DNA from: Lachnobacterium bovis
GTDB lineage: Bacteria; Bacillota; Clostridia; Lachnospirales; Lachnospiraceae
Reading direction: 5' to 3'
NCBI RefSeq assembly: GCF_900111325.1
Contig: NZ_FOGW01000012.1
Location: 1 to 64,000, forward strand
DNA length: 64,000 bases
Shown: positions 26,075 through 35,463 of the stretch, one piece after another
Layout: each line of letters starts with the position of its first letter
Position numbering within the stretch: position 1 is the first letter of the stretch
Notes under the pieces: model-generated
Told to the model about the DNA's origin: nothing
Databases searched by the model: none
Seen by the model: the letters and a program-made list of their open reading frames with translations, nothing else
Program-made: the position numbers and the translations under genes

Positions 26075-28811
26075 CACTACTTCCTCTATATTGTTCCATT
26101 CCATTGCAACATACAGCTTCTATTTCCTCTTTTAAAAGCCTTGCAGATAAACGTAATGCTCCAAATTTCATAGTTGTAAGCTGAACTAGTCCATCTGATG
26201 AAGCAACCGTTATATTATACTTATCCTTTAATTCATTTACCTTTCTTTCAATATAGGTATCTGCCTTTTCATCTTCTTTTGTATATACCACATTTATATT
26301 GTGGTACATATTATGTTTGCCTGGATTATTTTTATTTTTGTATGCATCAAAAACAACTATAATTTCACAATGCTTAAACCCTTGATAATTAGCTAATTCA
26401 TCTAATAACTTATCTCTCGCCGAGTCCATATTTGTGTTTGCTAATTCATATAAATCAGGCCATCCAAAAATAATATTATAACCATCAACAATAAGTATCT
26501 GTTCCTTATTTTTTTTATATATTGGATTACCATGTCTATCTTTTTTTACCTTAACTGTAGACACCTTATTGTCATCTGATTTATTTTTTTTCATCCATTT
26601 TTTACGTTCGTAGTCAAGCATATCATCTTTGTTCATTCCAAACTCTCTTTGATATATTGACTGAAGCTGTGCATCAACTTCGTAACTATTCATTTTTTCA
26701 AATTTTCTTTTTTCTTCTTCTTTTCGTTTGCTAAGAGCTGTAAAAGCTTGTAAATCAAAATTTTCAAGTTCATCTCCATAGCCTGAATAATTAAGTTCTC
26801 CTCCTTGGTATACATAATCTAAATGCATATAATTTTCTACCTCAGCCCAAGGAACTACAAATCCAGCTCCATGCGCACAAAACACTGAATCTGCTGTATT
26901 TCTAAGATCCATTTCCGGATTATATGCTCGCTCTGCTATAACTTCTTGAGGATTATGGCAAATATCATACCCTTCTAAATTAAGGGATATTCTTCCTCTT
27001 CCACTGGTGTACTCATTTAAAACTGATTTATAATTAGTTACTGTTGATACTGGTACCTTTCCTGTTAATCGTGTCCATTCTTCGCCATTTATTTGTATAA
27101 ATTCTGGAGAATTATATTTTGCAAAATTTTGCTCCATATCAGAAAGCGCACGACCAATATTTTCTTTAGGAACTTCAATTTCAAAACTAAAGTAAGGCTC
27201 TAATAATAGATTTTTTGCTTTCATAAGACCATTTCTTATCGCACGATATGTTGCTTGTCTAAAATCTCCACCTTCTGTATGTTTCTGATGCGCACGTCCT
27301 GTTAAAATTGTAATTTTTACATCTGTCAAACCACTTCCAGTTAAAACACCTTTATGCTCTTTTTCTTCAATATGAGTAGTTATTAAACGTTGCCAATTTA
27401 AGTCTAAAATATCTGTACTGCAGCTACTTGCAACAGTAACTCCACTACCTCTTTCTCCTGGCTCAATAAGTAAATGCACTTCTGCATAATGCCTTAATGG
27501 TTCAAAATGCCCTACTCCTTCTATTGGTTTTGCAACTGTCTCTTTATATACTATGCTTCCCTCTCCAAATGATACACTTATATCAAATCGTTCTTTTATC
27601 AAATGAGTTAATACTTCTATCTGAACCGGTCCCATGAGTTGTACATGAATCTCTTTAAGTTCCTCATTCCACACAACATTTAACTTAGGATCTTCTTCTT
27701 CTAAGACTCTAAGATTTTGTAGCATTTGATTTTTAGTTATATTATCTGGGAAAAAAATCTGATAATTTAATACTGGTTCTAAAATTGTTTCTCGCTCATT
27801 ATTTTCAAAACCAAGTCCCATTCCAGCTTGTGTCTTTGTCAAACCAACTACTGCACACACTGTACCTGCACAAACCTCATCAACAGCCTCAAACTTTTCT
27901 CCTGAATATATTCTAATTTGATCAATCTTTTCAGCAATTGTATTTTCAGTATCATCACTTTCATTTTCACTTCTGCGATTATCAGTATACTCTATCAAGT
28001 CTTTAACTTTAATAGTTCCTCCTGTAACCTTTAAAAATGTAAGACGCTTTCCTGAAACATCATGCCCGATTTTATATATTCTTGCTCCAAATTCATCCCC
28101 ATATTTAGGACAACTTGTATATTTTTCTATTATCGAAAAAAGTTCTTCTACTCCCTCTAAGTTAAGTGCTGAACCAAATATGCATGGGAAAACTTTTCTC
28201 TGACTTACAACCTTAGAAATATCTTTTTCTTCTAAGGCGCCTGTTTCCATATACTTTTCTAATAAACTCTCATCGCTTACTGCAATTTCTTCTTCCCATT
28301 CGTTTTTTTTGTCACTTTTTACACCATCATTATCAAAAAGGACTGAAAAATCCACACATTCATTGGATAATCCACCTTTTAATTCTGATAAAACTTCTTC
28401 TTTATTTGCCCCAACTAAATCCATCTTATTAACAAAGATAAAAGTTGGCACATTGTAATGCTTTAGAAGTTTCCAGACAGTTCTAGTATGACTTTGAATT
28501 TTATCCGTTCCAGATATTACTAAAATTGCATAATCTAAGACTTCTAATGTTCTTTCCATTTCTGCCGAAAAGTCCACATGTCCTGGTGTATCTAATAACG
28601 TAATATCCATTTCTTTAGTTTTTATTTTTGCTTGCTTTGAAAAGATCGTAATTCCACGATCTTTTTCCATCGAATCTGTATCTAAAAACGCATCTTTATG
28701 ATCTACGCGTCCTAATTTTCTAATTTGCCCTGTTTTATATAATAATGCTTCTGATAATGTTGTTTTACCAGCATCAACATGAGCTAATATTCCTATATTT
28801 ATTCTTTTCAT
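26067..28811 (-). CDS. TetM/EF-G-like ribosomal GTPase fused to a YacP/Rae1-type NYN domain
   Basis: The protein is 914 residues. The first part is a ribosomal protection-type translational GTPase: G1 AHVDAGKTT (10-18), DTPGHVDFS, NKMD, then EF-G-like domains II-V (VGHFEPLRHYAEVHLLIEP and onward). After a basic linker (KKWMKKNK) the last 140 residues (from about 770) are a NYN/PIN-like domain of the YacP family, with LIVDGYNIIFGW, IVVFDAYKN, KADTYIERK and VASSDG giving the acidic residues. YacP/Rae1 of Bacillus cleaves mRNA in the ribosomal A site. The fused form may clear or cleave on stalled ribosomes. ATG at 28811 follows AGGTGA; a TTG lies two codons before. Confidence 0.9.
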   Translation of the reverse strand: MKRINIGILAHVDAGKTTLSEALLYKTGQIRKLGRVDHKDAFLDTDSMEKDRGITIFSKQAKIKTKEMDITLLDTPGHVDFSAEMERTLEVLDYAILVISGTDKIQSHTRTVWKLLKHYNVPTFIFVNKMDLVGANKEEVLSELKGGLSNECVDFSVLFDNDGVKSDKKNEWEEEIAVSDESLLEKYMETGALEEKDISKVVSQRKVFPCIFGSALNLEGVEELFSIIEKYTSCPKYGDEFGARIYKIGHDVSGKRLTFLKVTGGTIKVKDLIEYTDNRRSENESDDTENTIAEKIDQIRIYSGEKFEAVDEVCAGTVCAVVGLTKTQAGMGLGFENNERETILEPVLNYQIFFPDNITKNQMLQNLRVLEEEDPKLNVVWNEELKEIHVQLMGPVQIEVLTHLIKERFDISVSFGEGSIVYKETVAKPIEGVGHFEPLRHYAEVHLLIEPGERGSGVTVASSCSTDILDLNWQRLITTHIEEKEHKGVLTGSGLTDVKITILTGRAHQKHTEGGDFRQATYRAIRNGLMKAKNLLLEPYFSFEIEVPKENIGRALSDMEQNFAKYNSPEFIQINGEEWTRLTGKVPVSTVTNYKSVLNEYTSGRGRISLNLEGYDICHNPQEVIAERAYNPEMDLRNTADSVFCAHGAGFVVPWAEVENYMHLDYVYQGGELNYSGYGDELENFDLQAFTALSKRKEEEKRKFEKMNSYEVDAQLQSIYQREFGMNKDDMLDYERKKWMKKNKSDDNKVSTVKVKKDRHGNPIYKKNKEQILIVDGYNIIFGWPDLYELANTNMDSARDKLLDELANYQGFKHCEIIVVFDAYKNKNNPGKHNMYHNINVVYTKEDEKADTYIERKVNELKDKYNITVASSDGLVQLTTMKFGALRLSARLLKEEIEAVCCNGMEQYRGSSDE

Positions 28812-28871
28812 CTGCAATCACCTTTTTTATTTTCTCATTTTATTTTACAATCGATGTACAAATTTAGCAAA

Positions 28872-28913
28872 CATAAAAGGAATATTTATACCGCAATGCG
28901 ATTTAAATATTCC
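28872..28913 (-). terminator. Terminator after the BcrAB-like operon
   Basis: An 11-bp stem (AGGAATATTTA 28879-28889, TAAATATTCCT 28903-28913) is followed on the minus strand by TTTT. Confidence 0.65.
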
Positions 28914-28968
28914 TCAATTTTATTTTTGAAATAAGTTCTATATAAAGCTATTCTTGCGTTTATACGAT

Positions 28969-29688
28969 TTAAAAATCTTTTTTTCTTAATAGTACATATG
29001 CAATTCCTAAAAAAATCAAATTGTACGACAATGATACTAATGCAATTCTTATATATTCTGAATTTTTAAGTACCCCTTCCATCAAAGCTGGATTAAAAGA
29101 ACCATACCAAAATTTACTCATTATTTCTTTTTTAGTAACTACATCAAGAGCAAGTAAACCAATTTCAATAACAGATGGACAAAATATAGTTGCAGCAATT
29201 GCAATTCCTTTTATTTTCGCTAAAACAGAGAATAAAATTCCAAGATTAACTATAATCATGAATACTAGCATCTCCAAAATAACATTTAAGATATATTTTG
29301 AAGTTATTCCATTAAAATTAGTTTTACTAAATGCAGCGTATACTAATCCTGTAATAAGCGAAACACTAGCTAACAGAATCATATATAAATTTGAAACAAT
29401 TACTTTTGAGAAAAATATTTTGTTTCTTGAATATCCCTTTCCAATCATTGTTTTTATACAACCAGATTCCATTTCTTCGCAAACAATAATTGGGACTAAA
29501 ATAGCAAGTAGAGTTGATAATAAACTACCTGGAAGAAGACCAATTAAATAACTTTTTCCTGCCACGTGTCCTTTTGTACATGATAAAAAGCCATTAAGTA
29601 TAGCAACTAGCACACCAATTCCACCACATACATAAATTGCTTTTGAAGTAAATGTTTTCTTTAATTCATATTTTATTAATTTATTCAT
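28969..29688 (-). CDS. ABC-2-type permease, bacitracin/lantibiotic-immunity style
   Basis: The protein is 239 residues with six hydrophobic segments and the cytosolic start KLIKYELKKTFTSKAIY usual in BcrB/ABC-2 permeases. EEMESGCIKTMIGKGYSRNKIFFSK is the typical loop before membrane helix 3. It pairs with the ATPase gene that ends one base earlier. Such pairs often remove antimicrobial peptides or move lipids. A TTG two codons before the ATG at 29688 is a possible alternative start. A terminator follows. Confidence 0.85.
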   Translation of the reverse strand: MNKLIKYELKKTFTSKAIYVCGGIGVLVAILNGFLSCTKGHVAGKSYLIGLLPGSLLSTLLAILVPIIVCEEMESGCIKTMIGKGYSRNKIFFSKVIVSNLYMILLASVSLITGLVYAAFSKTNFNGITSKYILNVILEMLVFMIIVNLGILFSVLAKIKGIAIAATIFCPSVIEIGLLALDVVTKKEIMSKFWYGSFNPALMEGVLKNSEYIRIALVSLSYNLIFLGIAYVLLRKKDF

Positions 29689-29694
29689 TTTCAA

Positions 29695-30609
29695 TTAACC
29701 TACTTTCTTTATGAAATAATCTTCTAAGCTTTGTTCTTTGTAATAAATTGAATCAACACCAATTCCATTTTCAACTAATATTTTATTAATTTTTCTTGTC
29801 TTTAGTTCACTATCATTTACCACAACATATGATTCTATTTCCTTAATTTTCTCACCGTCTACATACTCACTTAACATATCAATTGTTTTTTTATTATCAT
29901 CTGTTTCAATAACAATTTTATAAGTACATTTAGCTTTGAGTTCTTCTGCTGTAACTTCTTCAATTAAGACTCCATTGTCAATAAATCCAAATTTAGTTGC
30001 AACTTTTCCTAATTCATCTAATAAATGACTTGATATAATAAATGTTACATTTTTTTCTCGATTTAAATGTAAAATCAAATCTCTAATTTCTCTAATACCT
30101 GTTGGATCTAAACCATTAATCGGTTCATCTAAAATCAACAATTTGGGATTATTAAGTAAAGCAATTGCAATACCTAATCTCTGTTTCATACCTAATGAAA
30201 ATTTTTTTGCTTTTTTCTTACCGGTATCAGCAAGCCCAACTATATTAAGAATTTCATCAATATTTTCCTTTCCACCATAAATCTCAGAAAATAACTCCAA
30301 ATTAGCTCTTGCACTTTTGTTTCCGATAAAAGAAGGATATTCAATCAATGTTCCTATATTATTTTTATTGCTACAATTTTGTGCTCCCCAAAAAAATGTT
30401 TCTCCACTTGTAGGCTTAATCATTCCCAAACATGCTTTCATAAAAGTTGTTTTACCTGCACCATTTTTACCAATTAATCCATATATGTCGCCCTCATCAA
30501 CTGTAATCGAAACATTGTCTAAACATTTTCTTGTTCCAAAATATTTTGTCAAATTTCTTGTCTGTAATACAGGAGTCACTATTTTTGTAATTTTTTCTTT
30601 TGTTTCCAT
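29695..30609 (-). CDS. ABC transporter ATP-binding protein (BcrA type)
   Basis: The 304-residue ATPase has Walker A GKNGAGKTT, Q-loop TLIEYPSFI, signature FSLGMKQRLGIA, Walker B LLILDEPINGLDP and SSHLLDEL with the switch His, then a C-terminal accessory domain of about 90 residues. LIEYP and NGLDP are typical of BcrA/lantibiotic-immunity ATPases. It has its own promoter (30637-30664) and AGGAGA before the ATG. No two-component system adjoins it. Function in peptide resistance is inferred from subfamily resemblance. Confidence 0.9.
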   Translation of the reverse strand: METKEKITKIVTPVLQTRNLTKYFGTRKCLDNVSITVDEGDIYGLIGKNGAGKTTFMKACLGMIKPTSGETFFWGAQNCSNKNNIGTLIEYPSFIGNKSARANLELFSEIYGGKENIDEILNIVGLADTGKKKAKKFSLGMKQRLGIAIALLNNPKLLILDEPINGLDPTGIREIRDLILHLNREKNVTFIISSHLLDELGKVATKFGFIDNGVLIEEVTAEELKAKCTYKIVIETDDNKKTIDMLSEYVDGEKIKEIESYVVVNDSELKTRKINKILVENGIGVDSIYYKEQSLEDYFIKKVG

Positions 30610-30636
30610 TATATCTCCTTTTTATGTTTTTATTTA

Positions 30637-30664
30637 ATTATATAACAAAATAAATTTATGTAAA
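30637..30664 (-). promoter_or_regulatory. Promoter of the BcrA-type operon
   Basis: On the minus strand TTTACA and TATAAT are 16 bp apart, 28 nt before the ATPase start. Confidence 0.6.
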
Positions 30665-30689
30665 GCTTTTTTGTCTTTTTTTATTTTTG

Positions 30690-30718
30690 TTGTATGGAGT
30701 TTTCAACCCAAATATAAT
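30690..30718 (+). promoter_or_regulatory. Promoter of the DUF4317 gene
   Basis: TTGTAT and TATAAT are separated by 17 bp, about 110 nt before the start codon. It is back to back with the promoter at 30637-30664. Confidence 0.6.
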
Positions 30719-30826
30719 ATAATATTTAATGCAAATGTAATATTAGAAGTGCTTTTTTTAATATTGCATTTTTACTTGATAATTCAGGGGTTTTTTATTA
30801 ATCATTAAAAAAGAGAGGTATAAATT

Positions 30827-32155
30827 TTGAACAAAAAAGAAGTTTTAGAACTTAAAAGACGTTTCAAACAAGATAAAGTTACATTCACACGACTATGCGG
30901 TTGTTATGTAGATGCTAACCGAGAAAAAGTTTGTAAATTTGGTAGTAAATTTTTAAATTTAGAGGATGAAGAATTTCATAAATATCTAGAAATCGCTAAT
31001 AAGTGTCTTTCTGGTAAAGTTGCAAATAATCTTTTAAATCTCGAATTTCCTCTTATTGAAGAAGAGGTTGGTGGCCGTCAACAAATACTTATGGCCCTTA
31101 GAGACAGTAATCTTGAAAACGAAGAATTACTTGATAGCTTTTATGATCATGTAATCGATTCTTATGATTATGCCGGTAATTATTTAATTTTACTTTTCAA
31201 TGACGCTTATGATGTAATGACTAAAACAAAAGATAATATTGATTTAGATGAATCTGAAGAAGTTTATCGCTATATTTTAGTTGCTATTTGTCCAGTTAAC
31301 TTATCTAAGGCAGCTTTAGGATATAAAGAAAATGAAAACCGTATTGCTTCTAGAGATCGTGATTGGGTTGTAGCAATGCCTGATAGTGCATTTTTATTTC
31401 CTGCTTTTAACGATAGAAGTACTGATATTCATTCAACATTATTCTATACTAAAAACACAAAAGAACCACATACTGAATTTATTCAAAATGGTCTTGGCTG
31501 TAATCCAAAAAGAACAGCGACCGAACAAAAAATTGCTTTCCATTCTATAGTTAGAAATGTTTTAGGACCAGAGGACGAGCACACAGATGAAGCTCTTCTT
31601 AATATACAACAAACTATCAACGATATGATTGAAGATTATGATCTTATCCACGAAGACGAAGAGGATAAGTTGATTTTAAACAAAGAAAATGTGGAAAAAG
31701 CACTTATTGATAGCAATGTAGCGTTAGAAAAAACTGATAGAATTATAAAATCTATTGAAGAAACTTTCGGTGATGATATTCCAGTAGCTGAGCATCTCAT
31801 TGAAAAGAATGCTCTTGAAAAAAATGCCATCAAACTAGAAAAACTTGGTCTAGAAGATCAAGTAGGCTCTCTAACATTACAACTTGAAGAACGCGACAAT
31901 AAGATTCAAGAACAAGAAGAAGAACTCTCAGAGAAAAATATAGAATTAACTGAAAAAATTGTTGAGCTTTCTAAGAAAACACAAGAACTTGAAACCTACG
32001 AAGAAGAACAAAAATCTTACGACGTTGTTCTTCATGTAAAACCTCAGAAAGCATCACAAATAACATCACAGAAAATAAATGGTAAAAAATGCATTGTTAT
32101 CCCAATGGAAGAAAATGAAAATGCCACCATTAACGGTGTAAACATCAATGAATAA
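30827..32155 (+). CDS. DUF4317-family protein with C-terminal coiled coil
   Basis: The 442-residue cytosolic protein matches the DUF4317 family common in Lachnospiraceae (LKRRFKQDKVTFTRLCGCYVD at the start, RDWVVAMPDSAFLFPAF and FHSIVRNVLG in the middle). Residues about 335-400 are a long coiled coil rich in Glu, Leu and Lys, followed by a short beta-like tail. Function of the family is unknown. Translation starts at TTG behind GAGAGG; no ATG or GTG fits. Its promoter is at 30690-30718 and a bidirectional terminator follows. It stands alone as a transcript. Confidence 0.85.
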   Translation: MNKKEVLELKRRFKQDKVTFTRLCGCYVDANREKVCKFGSKFLNLEDEEFHKYLEIANKCLSGKVANNLLNLEFPLIEEEVGGRQQILMALRDSNLENEELLDSFYDHVIDSYDYAGNYLILLFNDAYDVMTKTKDNIDLDESEEVYRYILVAICPVNLSKAALGYKENENRIASRDRDWVVAMPDSAFLFPAFNDRSTDIHSTLFYTKNTKEPHTEFIQNGLGCNPKRTATEQKIAFHSIVRNVLGPEDEHTDEALLNIQQTINDMIEDYDLIHEDEEDKLILNKENVEKALIDSNVALEKTDRIIKSIEETFGDDIPVAEHLIEKNALEKNAIKLEKLGLEDQVGSLTLQLEERDNKIQEQEEELSEKNIELTEKIVELSKKTQELETYEEEQKSYDVVLHVKPQKASQITSQKINGKKCIVIPMEENENATINGVNINE

Positions 32156-32160
32156 CTAAA

Positions 32161-32224
32161 TTTTTCAGATCAAAATATATTTAAACATAAAATTTTTCAG
32201 ATCAAAATATATTTAAACATAAAT
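32161..32224. repeat. Tandem 32-bp duplication
   Basis: Two units (32161-32192 and 32193-32224) agree at 31 of 32 positions. They lie between the DUF4317 stop codon and its terminator and code for nothing. Confidence 0.9.
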
Positions 32225-32236
32225 TTTTTTAAAACA

Positions 32237-32290
32237 AAAACGGAAGCCTTACTAAACTAATGACTAAATTAGTATAAGTGCTTCCGTTTT
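32237..32290. terminator. Bidirectional terminator between convergent genes
   Basis: AAAACGGAAGC (32237-32247) and GCTTCCGTTTT (32280-32290) form the stem, with an extra inner pairing of ACTAA/TTAGT. A-tract and T-tract on both sides serve the DUF4317 gene (+) and the HD hydrolase gene (-). Confidence 0.85.
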
Positions 32291-32293
32291 ATA

Positions 32294-32896
32294 TTATATT
32301 TTTATTTTCGAAGCTTCATCCTTTACTGGATAATTGTTACCTAGCTTCGATTTTTTTATTTCCGACATAAGTTTATTAAACAATTCAAGAAATTCTTTTT
32401 CGACCTTCTCAAACGGCTCAAATTCATAGCTCATCTCACTTAATATCATAGGCTCATTAGGCCTTTTCTCAATTCCCATAAAATGCTTGTATTCAAAATA
32501 ATAACATGCATCATTTATTCCTTTTATGAGAACCGAAGCTTCTCCCATCGGAACTTCTCCGAGAAATTTTTTATATATAGCGCCTTGTAACTGATTCTCT
32601 ATTTGCAAATACATTGTCATATTTTGTTTTGAAGAACCTATTACATCCGATAAATACGCCTCGCTTGCATCGTGAAGAAGACATCCTAGAGATACTTCTG
32701 GCACATAATGTCTACTCATTGCCTCTTTACAACATTGAATACTATGTTGTCCAACCGAGAAAAAAGTATCATAATGTCCATTAAGCCTCACCATCATTGA
32801 CAGTGCATGTGCTATATCTTCAATTCTAATATCCTCAGATTTAGGATTCATAGTGTTAAAATTAACCTTTGAGTATGTAACAAAACTTTCTTCCAT
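32294..32896 (-). CDS. HD-domain phosphohydrolase (YfbR-like)
   Basis: This 200-residue enzyme has the HD superfamily metal set: His in FFSVGQHSIQCC, the His-Asp pair in GCLLHDASEAYLSDV, and a later Asp in GINDACYYFEY. It resembles YfbR-type 5'-deoxynucleotidases, which dephosphorylate deoxynucleoside monophosphates, but the substrate is not fixed by the sequence. The ATG at 32896 follows GAGGT at seven bases. Longer in-frame starts lack a site. It is followed by the convergent terminator. Confidence 0.8.
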   Translation of the reverse strand: MEESFVTYSKVNFNTMNPKSEDIRIEDIAHALSMMVRLNGHYDTFFSVGQHSIQCCKEAMSRHYVPEVSLGCLLHDASEAYLSDVIGSSKQNMTMYLQIENQLQGAIYKKFLGEVPMGEASVLIKGINDACYYFEYKHFMGIEKRPNEPMILSEMSYEFEPFEKVEKEFLELFNKLMSEIKKSKLGNNYPVKDEASKIKI

Positions 32897-32977
32897 AACA
32901 TGTACCTCGTTCATAGTAAAGTTATTCACTATATACCATATCGTCATAGCTAATTTTATTTTTACAAAATAAATATC

Positions 32978-33754
32978 TTAATTTTTTTCTTTAAATGTTC
33001 CTAAATATAAGTCTAAAACCATTTCTTGCTGTTCATTTGCTGAAATAGTTGCTTTACCATCTGATTTTTGTTTACCATAGTTTCCGTACTGTGCATGGTT
33101 AGCGCCATTTAAAGTGCATGACACCGTATCCTTAGGTAGATTTGACTTATTCTTTTTTAAACTACTTCGATTAATTACTTTATCTTTGTCTCCGCAAATA
33201 CTCAAAACCTTTACCTTCGACTTAGATAAATCTTTAGTTCCATAAGCCGCAAGCAACACTAACCTATCAACTTTCTTTTGATTGCCCGCAGTGTAATTAG
33301 CTGCCATTGCTCCGCCCATAGAATGCCCCATAAGAGTCCAATTTTTGATATTATTATTCTTCTTATCCGAAATAATATCATCAGCCGCATTCTGTTTTAA
33401 AATTGCTAAACGCATTGGCATCTTAACAATAAAAAACTCATAGCCACTTTCTGCAAACTTCGATGCTAATTGTGAATACGCTGTTTCCTCAACTTTAGCA
33501 CCTGGGTAAAAAATAATCGCTTCTTTGACATTTTTTTTGTTAGGCTTAAATATGTAATAATCTTGTTTCTCCTCTACTGTAACCTTTTCGTTACTAATAA
33601 GAGCTCTCTTTGCTACACTTTTCGCCTTATAATAGTCATTAATATACAATAATGCCGCAAAAATAGTACCCTCAATTAATATTGCAACAAGCATAATTAT
33701 TATAAGTTTTCTTGTTTTTTTAGTAGCTTGAATTTTATTTTTGTTCTCTATCAT
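32978..33754 (-). CDS. Membrane-anchored alpha/beta hydrolase
   Basis: The protein is 258 residues. A basic N-terminus and one membrane helix (about 17-37, LIIIMLVAILIEGTIFAALL) place the enzyme outside the membrane. The hydrolase domain has the nucleophile in MGHSMGGAMAAN, an acidic turn in ICGDKDKVI and the His in GANHAQYGNYG. It is like the abhydrolase proteins that Clostridia keep as membrane-bound carboxylesterases. Substrate is unknown. It lies 70 bp from map on the same strand and may share a transcript with it. Confidence 0.8.
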   Translation of the reverse strand: MIENKNKIQATKKTRKLIIIMLVAILIEGTIFAALLYINDYYKAKSVAKRALISNEKVTVEEKQDYYIFKPNKKNVKEAIIFYPGAKVEETAYSQLASKFAESGYEFFIVKMPMRLAILKQNAADDIISDKKNNNIKNWTLMGHSMGGAMAANYTAGNQKKVDRLVLLAAYGTKDLSKSKVKVLSICGDKDKVINRSSLKKNKSNLPKDTVSCTLNGANHAQYGNYGKQKSDGKATISANEQQEMVLDLYLGTFKEKN

Positions 33755-33824
33755 AATTATACCACGTTCTACCTTTTATTTCGAAATTATTATTCTTTTT
33801 TTATTTAATTTATATAGTTTTATG

Positions 33825-34688
33825 CTACCAAGAAATTACTTCTGTTCCTGTTTCTGTTACAAGAACTTGAATTTCCCACTGTGCTGATGGAAGTCCATCT
33901 TCAGTATAAACTTCCCAATCACCATCTTGATATATTTCTACGCCACCCATGTTAACCATTGGTTCAATAGTAAACATCATTCCTGGTACTAATAACATTC
34001 CTGTACCTGCTTTTGTGTTATATCCAACCCATGGTTCTTCATGAAATTCATTTCCAACACCGTGACCGCCGATTTCTCTAACGACTGTATAACCATTAGC
34101 GTAAGCATGATCATGTACTGCTTGCCCCATATCACCTAAGAATCCCCAAGGTTTAGTTGCTTCTAATCCCTTTTGTACGCATTCTTTAGTAACTTCAACA
34201 AGACGTTTTTTCTCAGGACTTACCTCTCCAATACAAAACATTCTAGATGAATCTGAGTAATATCCATGATATATTGTTGAACAATCAACGTTAACGATAT
34301 CGCCCTCTTTTAAAACTACATCTTCTGATGGATAACCATGACACACTTGGTCATTAACTGATGTACAAACACTATAAGGATATCCTTCGTAGTTTAAATC
34401 TGCAGGGATTCCACCCATAGATGTTGTTATATCATATACCCATTTATCAATTTGAGCTGTTGTTATTCCTGGCTTAATATTTTCCTCAATATAATCTAAT
34501 ACTGCCACATTTATTTTGGCACTTTCTTTAATTTTTTCAATTTGCTCTGGTGTTTTAATTAACTCTCTTGGTGGCACCTGAGCGCCTTGACGTCTAAATC
34601 TTTCAATTTTAGCATCAAACATTTCGTGACATGTCTTATATTTTTTGCCACTTCCACACCAACATGCATCGTTTCTTCCTAACTTCAT
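33825..34688 (-). CDS. map: Methionine aminopeptidase type I with SEC-C zinc motif
   Basis: The 287-residue enzyme removes the start Met from new proteins. The first 22 residues are a SEC-C-like zinc motif (NDACWCGSGKKYKTCHE). The pita-bread domain shows the five metal ligands in VNVDCSTIYHGYYSDSS, GGHGVGNEFHEEP, FTIEPMV and WEIQVLVTE. The SEC-C extension occurs in a class of bacterial MetAP and helps docking to the ribosome. The gene follows a membrane protein gene by 27 bp. Confidence 0.96.
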   Translation of the reverse strand: MKLGRNDACWCGSGKKYKTCHEMFDAKIERFRRQGAQVPPRELIKTPEQIEKIKESAKINVAVLDYIEENIKPGITTAQIDKWVYDITTSMGGIPADLNYEGYPYSVCTSVNDQVCHGYPSEDVVLKEGDIVNVDCSTIYHGYYSDSSRMFCIGEVSPEKKRLVEVTKECVQKGLEATKPWGFLGDMGQAVHDHAYANGYTVVREIGGHGVGNEFHEEPWVGYNTKAGTGMLLVPGMMFTIEPMVNMGGVEIYQDGDWEVYTEDGLPSAQWEIQVLVTETGTEVISW

Positions 34689-34715
34689 ATCTAACTTCTT
34701 TCCGATTGTTTCTCC

Positions 34716-35414
34716 CTAATGTTTAAACGTTATATTTCCAAAATCAATACGTGTCCAAACACTCTTAACAATCTTATAATCTTTTTTTTCTAGTAATTCT
34801 TTATAAGCATCTTGATTAAAATCATAATCGCCTTCTTCCATTCCATCAAGTTGCTCACAAATGTATTGCTCCTTTTGAGCTATCGCCATCTTCTCCATTG
34901 TATCATAAATATCTTGCTTTTTGATACCCAATAATTTATCAGCACCACGATCTTTTAAATCTTCCCAAAAATCTAACTGATTATTCTTTAAAATTTTCTT
35001 TTCTTCGTTTGTTAATTTTACTTTATCCTTTAAGGCCTTCTTGTAAAAATAATAATCATGCACGCCCATATCAATAGCTGCATTCCTTGCTGCATACTTG
35101 ATAAATTGGCCATTCGTATGCATTTTCCAATAATTTTCAGGATGCTTACTATCATAAACTTTTGCTTTTTCTTCTACTTCTGCTTCTTCATATGCTACAT
35201 AAAACGCAAAATTGCGCAAAGTCAGGTCATCACCATCAACTACTGCGCAAATTTCATCTAGATTTTTTGAATATACCAAAAGTCTTTTATTATTAAAATT
35301 TATTTTTGAATATAACAACAATAATCCTAAGACAAACGCTAGGATTATTGTTATTAAAAAACGATTATTTTTATATGAAAACTTCTTAATTCTATTACCA
35401 AATGTAATTTTCAT
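34716..35414 (-). CDS. Membrane-anchored protein with SurA-N-like domain, no PPIase domain
   Basis: The protein is 232 residues. One membrane helix (about 18-38) is followed by an extracellular part that opens ICAVVDGDDLTLRNFAFYV, the pattern of SurA/PrsA N-terminal chaperone domains. The rest is helical and charged and lacks a parvulin domain. It may be an extracytoplasmic chaperone or a degenerate foldase. GGAGG stands five bases before the ATG at 35414. It lies between the NlpC/P60 gene and map on the same strand. The family reading is tentative. Confidence 0.7.
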   Translation of the reverse strand: MKITFGNRIKKFSYKNNRFLITIILAFVLGLLLLYSKINFNNKRLLVYSKNLDEICAVVDGDDLTLRNFAFYVAYEEAEVEEKAKVYDSKHPENYWKMHTNGQFIKYAARNAAIDMGVHDYYFYKKALKDKVKLTNEEKKILKNNQLDFWEDLKDRGADKLLGIKKQDIYDTMEKMAIAQKEQYICEQLDGMEEGDYDFNQDAYKELLEKKDYKIVKSVWTRIDFGNITFKH

Positions 35415-35463
35415 GTGAGCCTCCATTAAAAATTATCATAGATTATTCAAATATTATATCGTA

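Noticed and set aside
26067..28811. Acquired tetracycline resistance gene
   Set aside because: The C-terminal NYN fusion, chromosomal composition and coupling to araR suggest a resident factor; resistance is possible but not shown.
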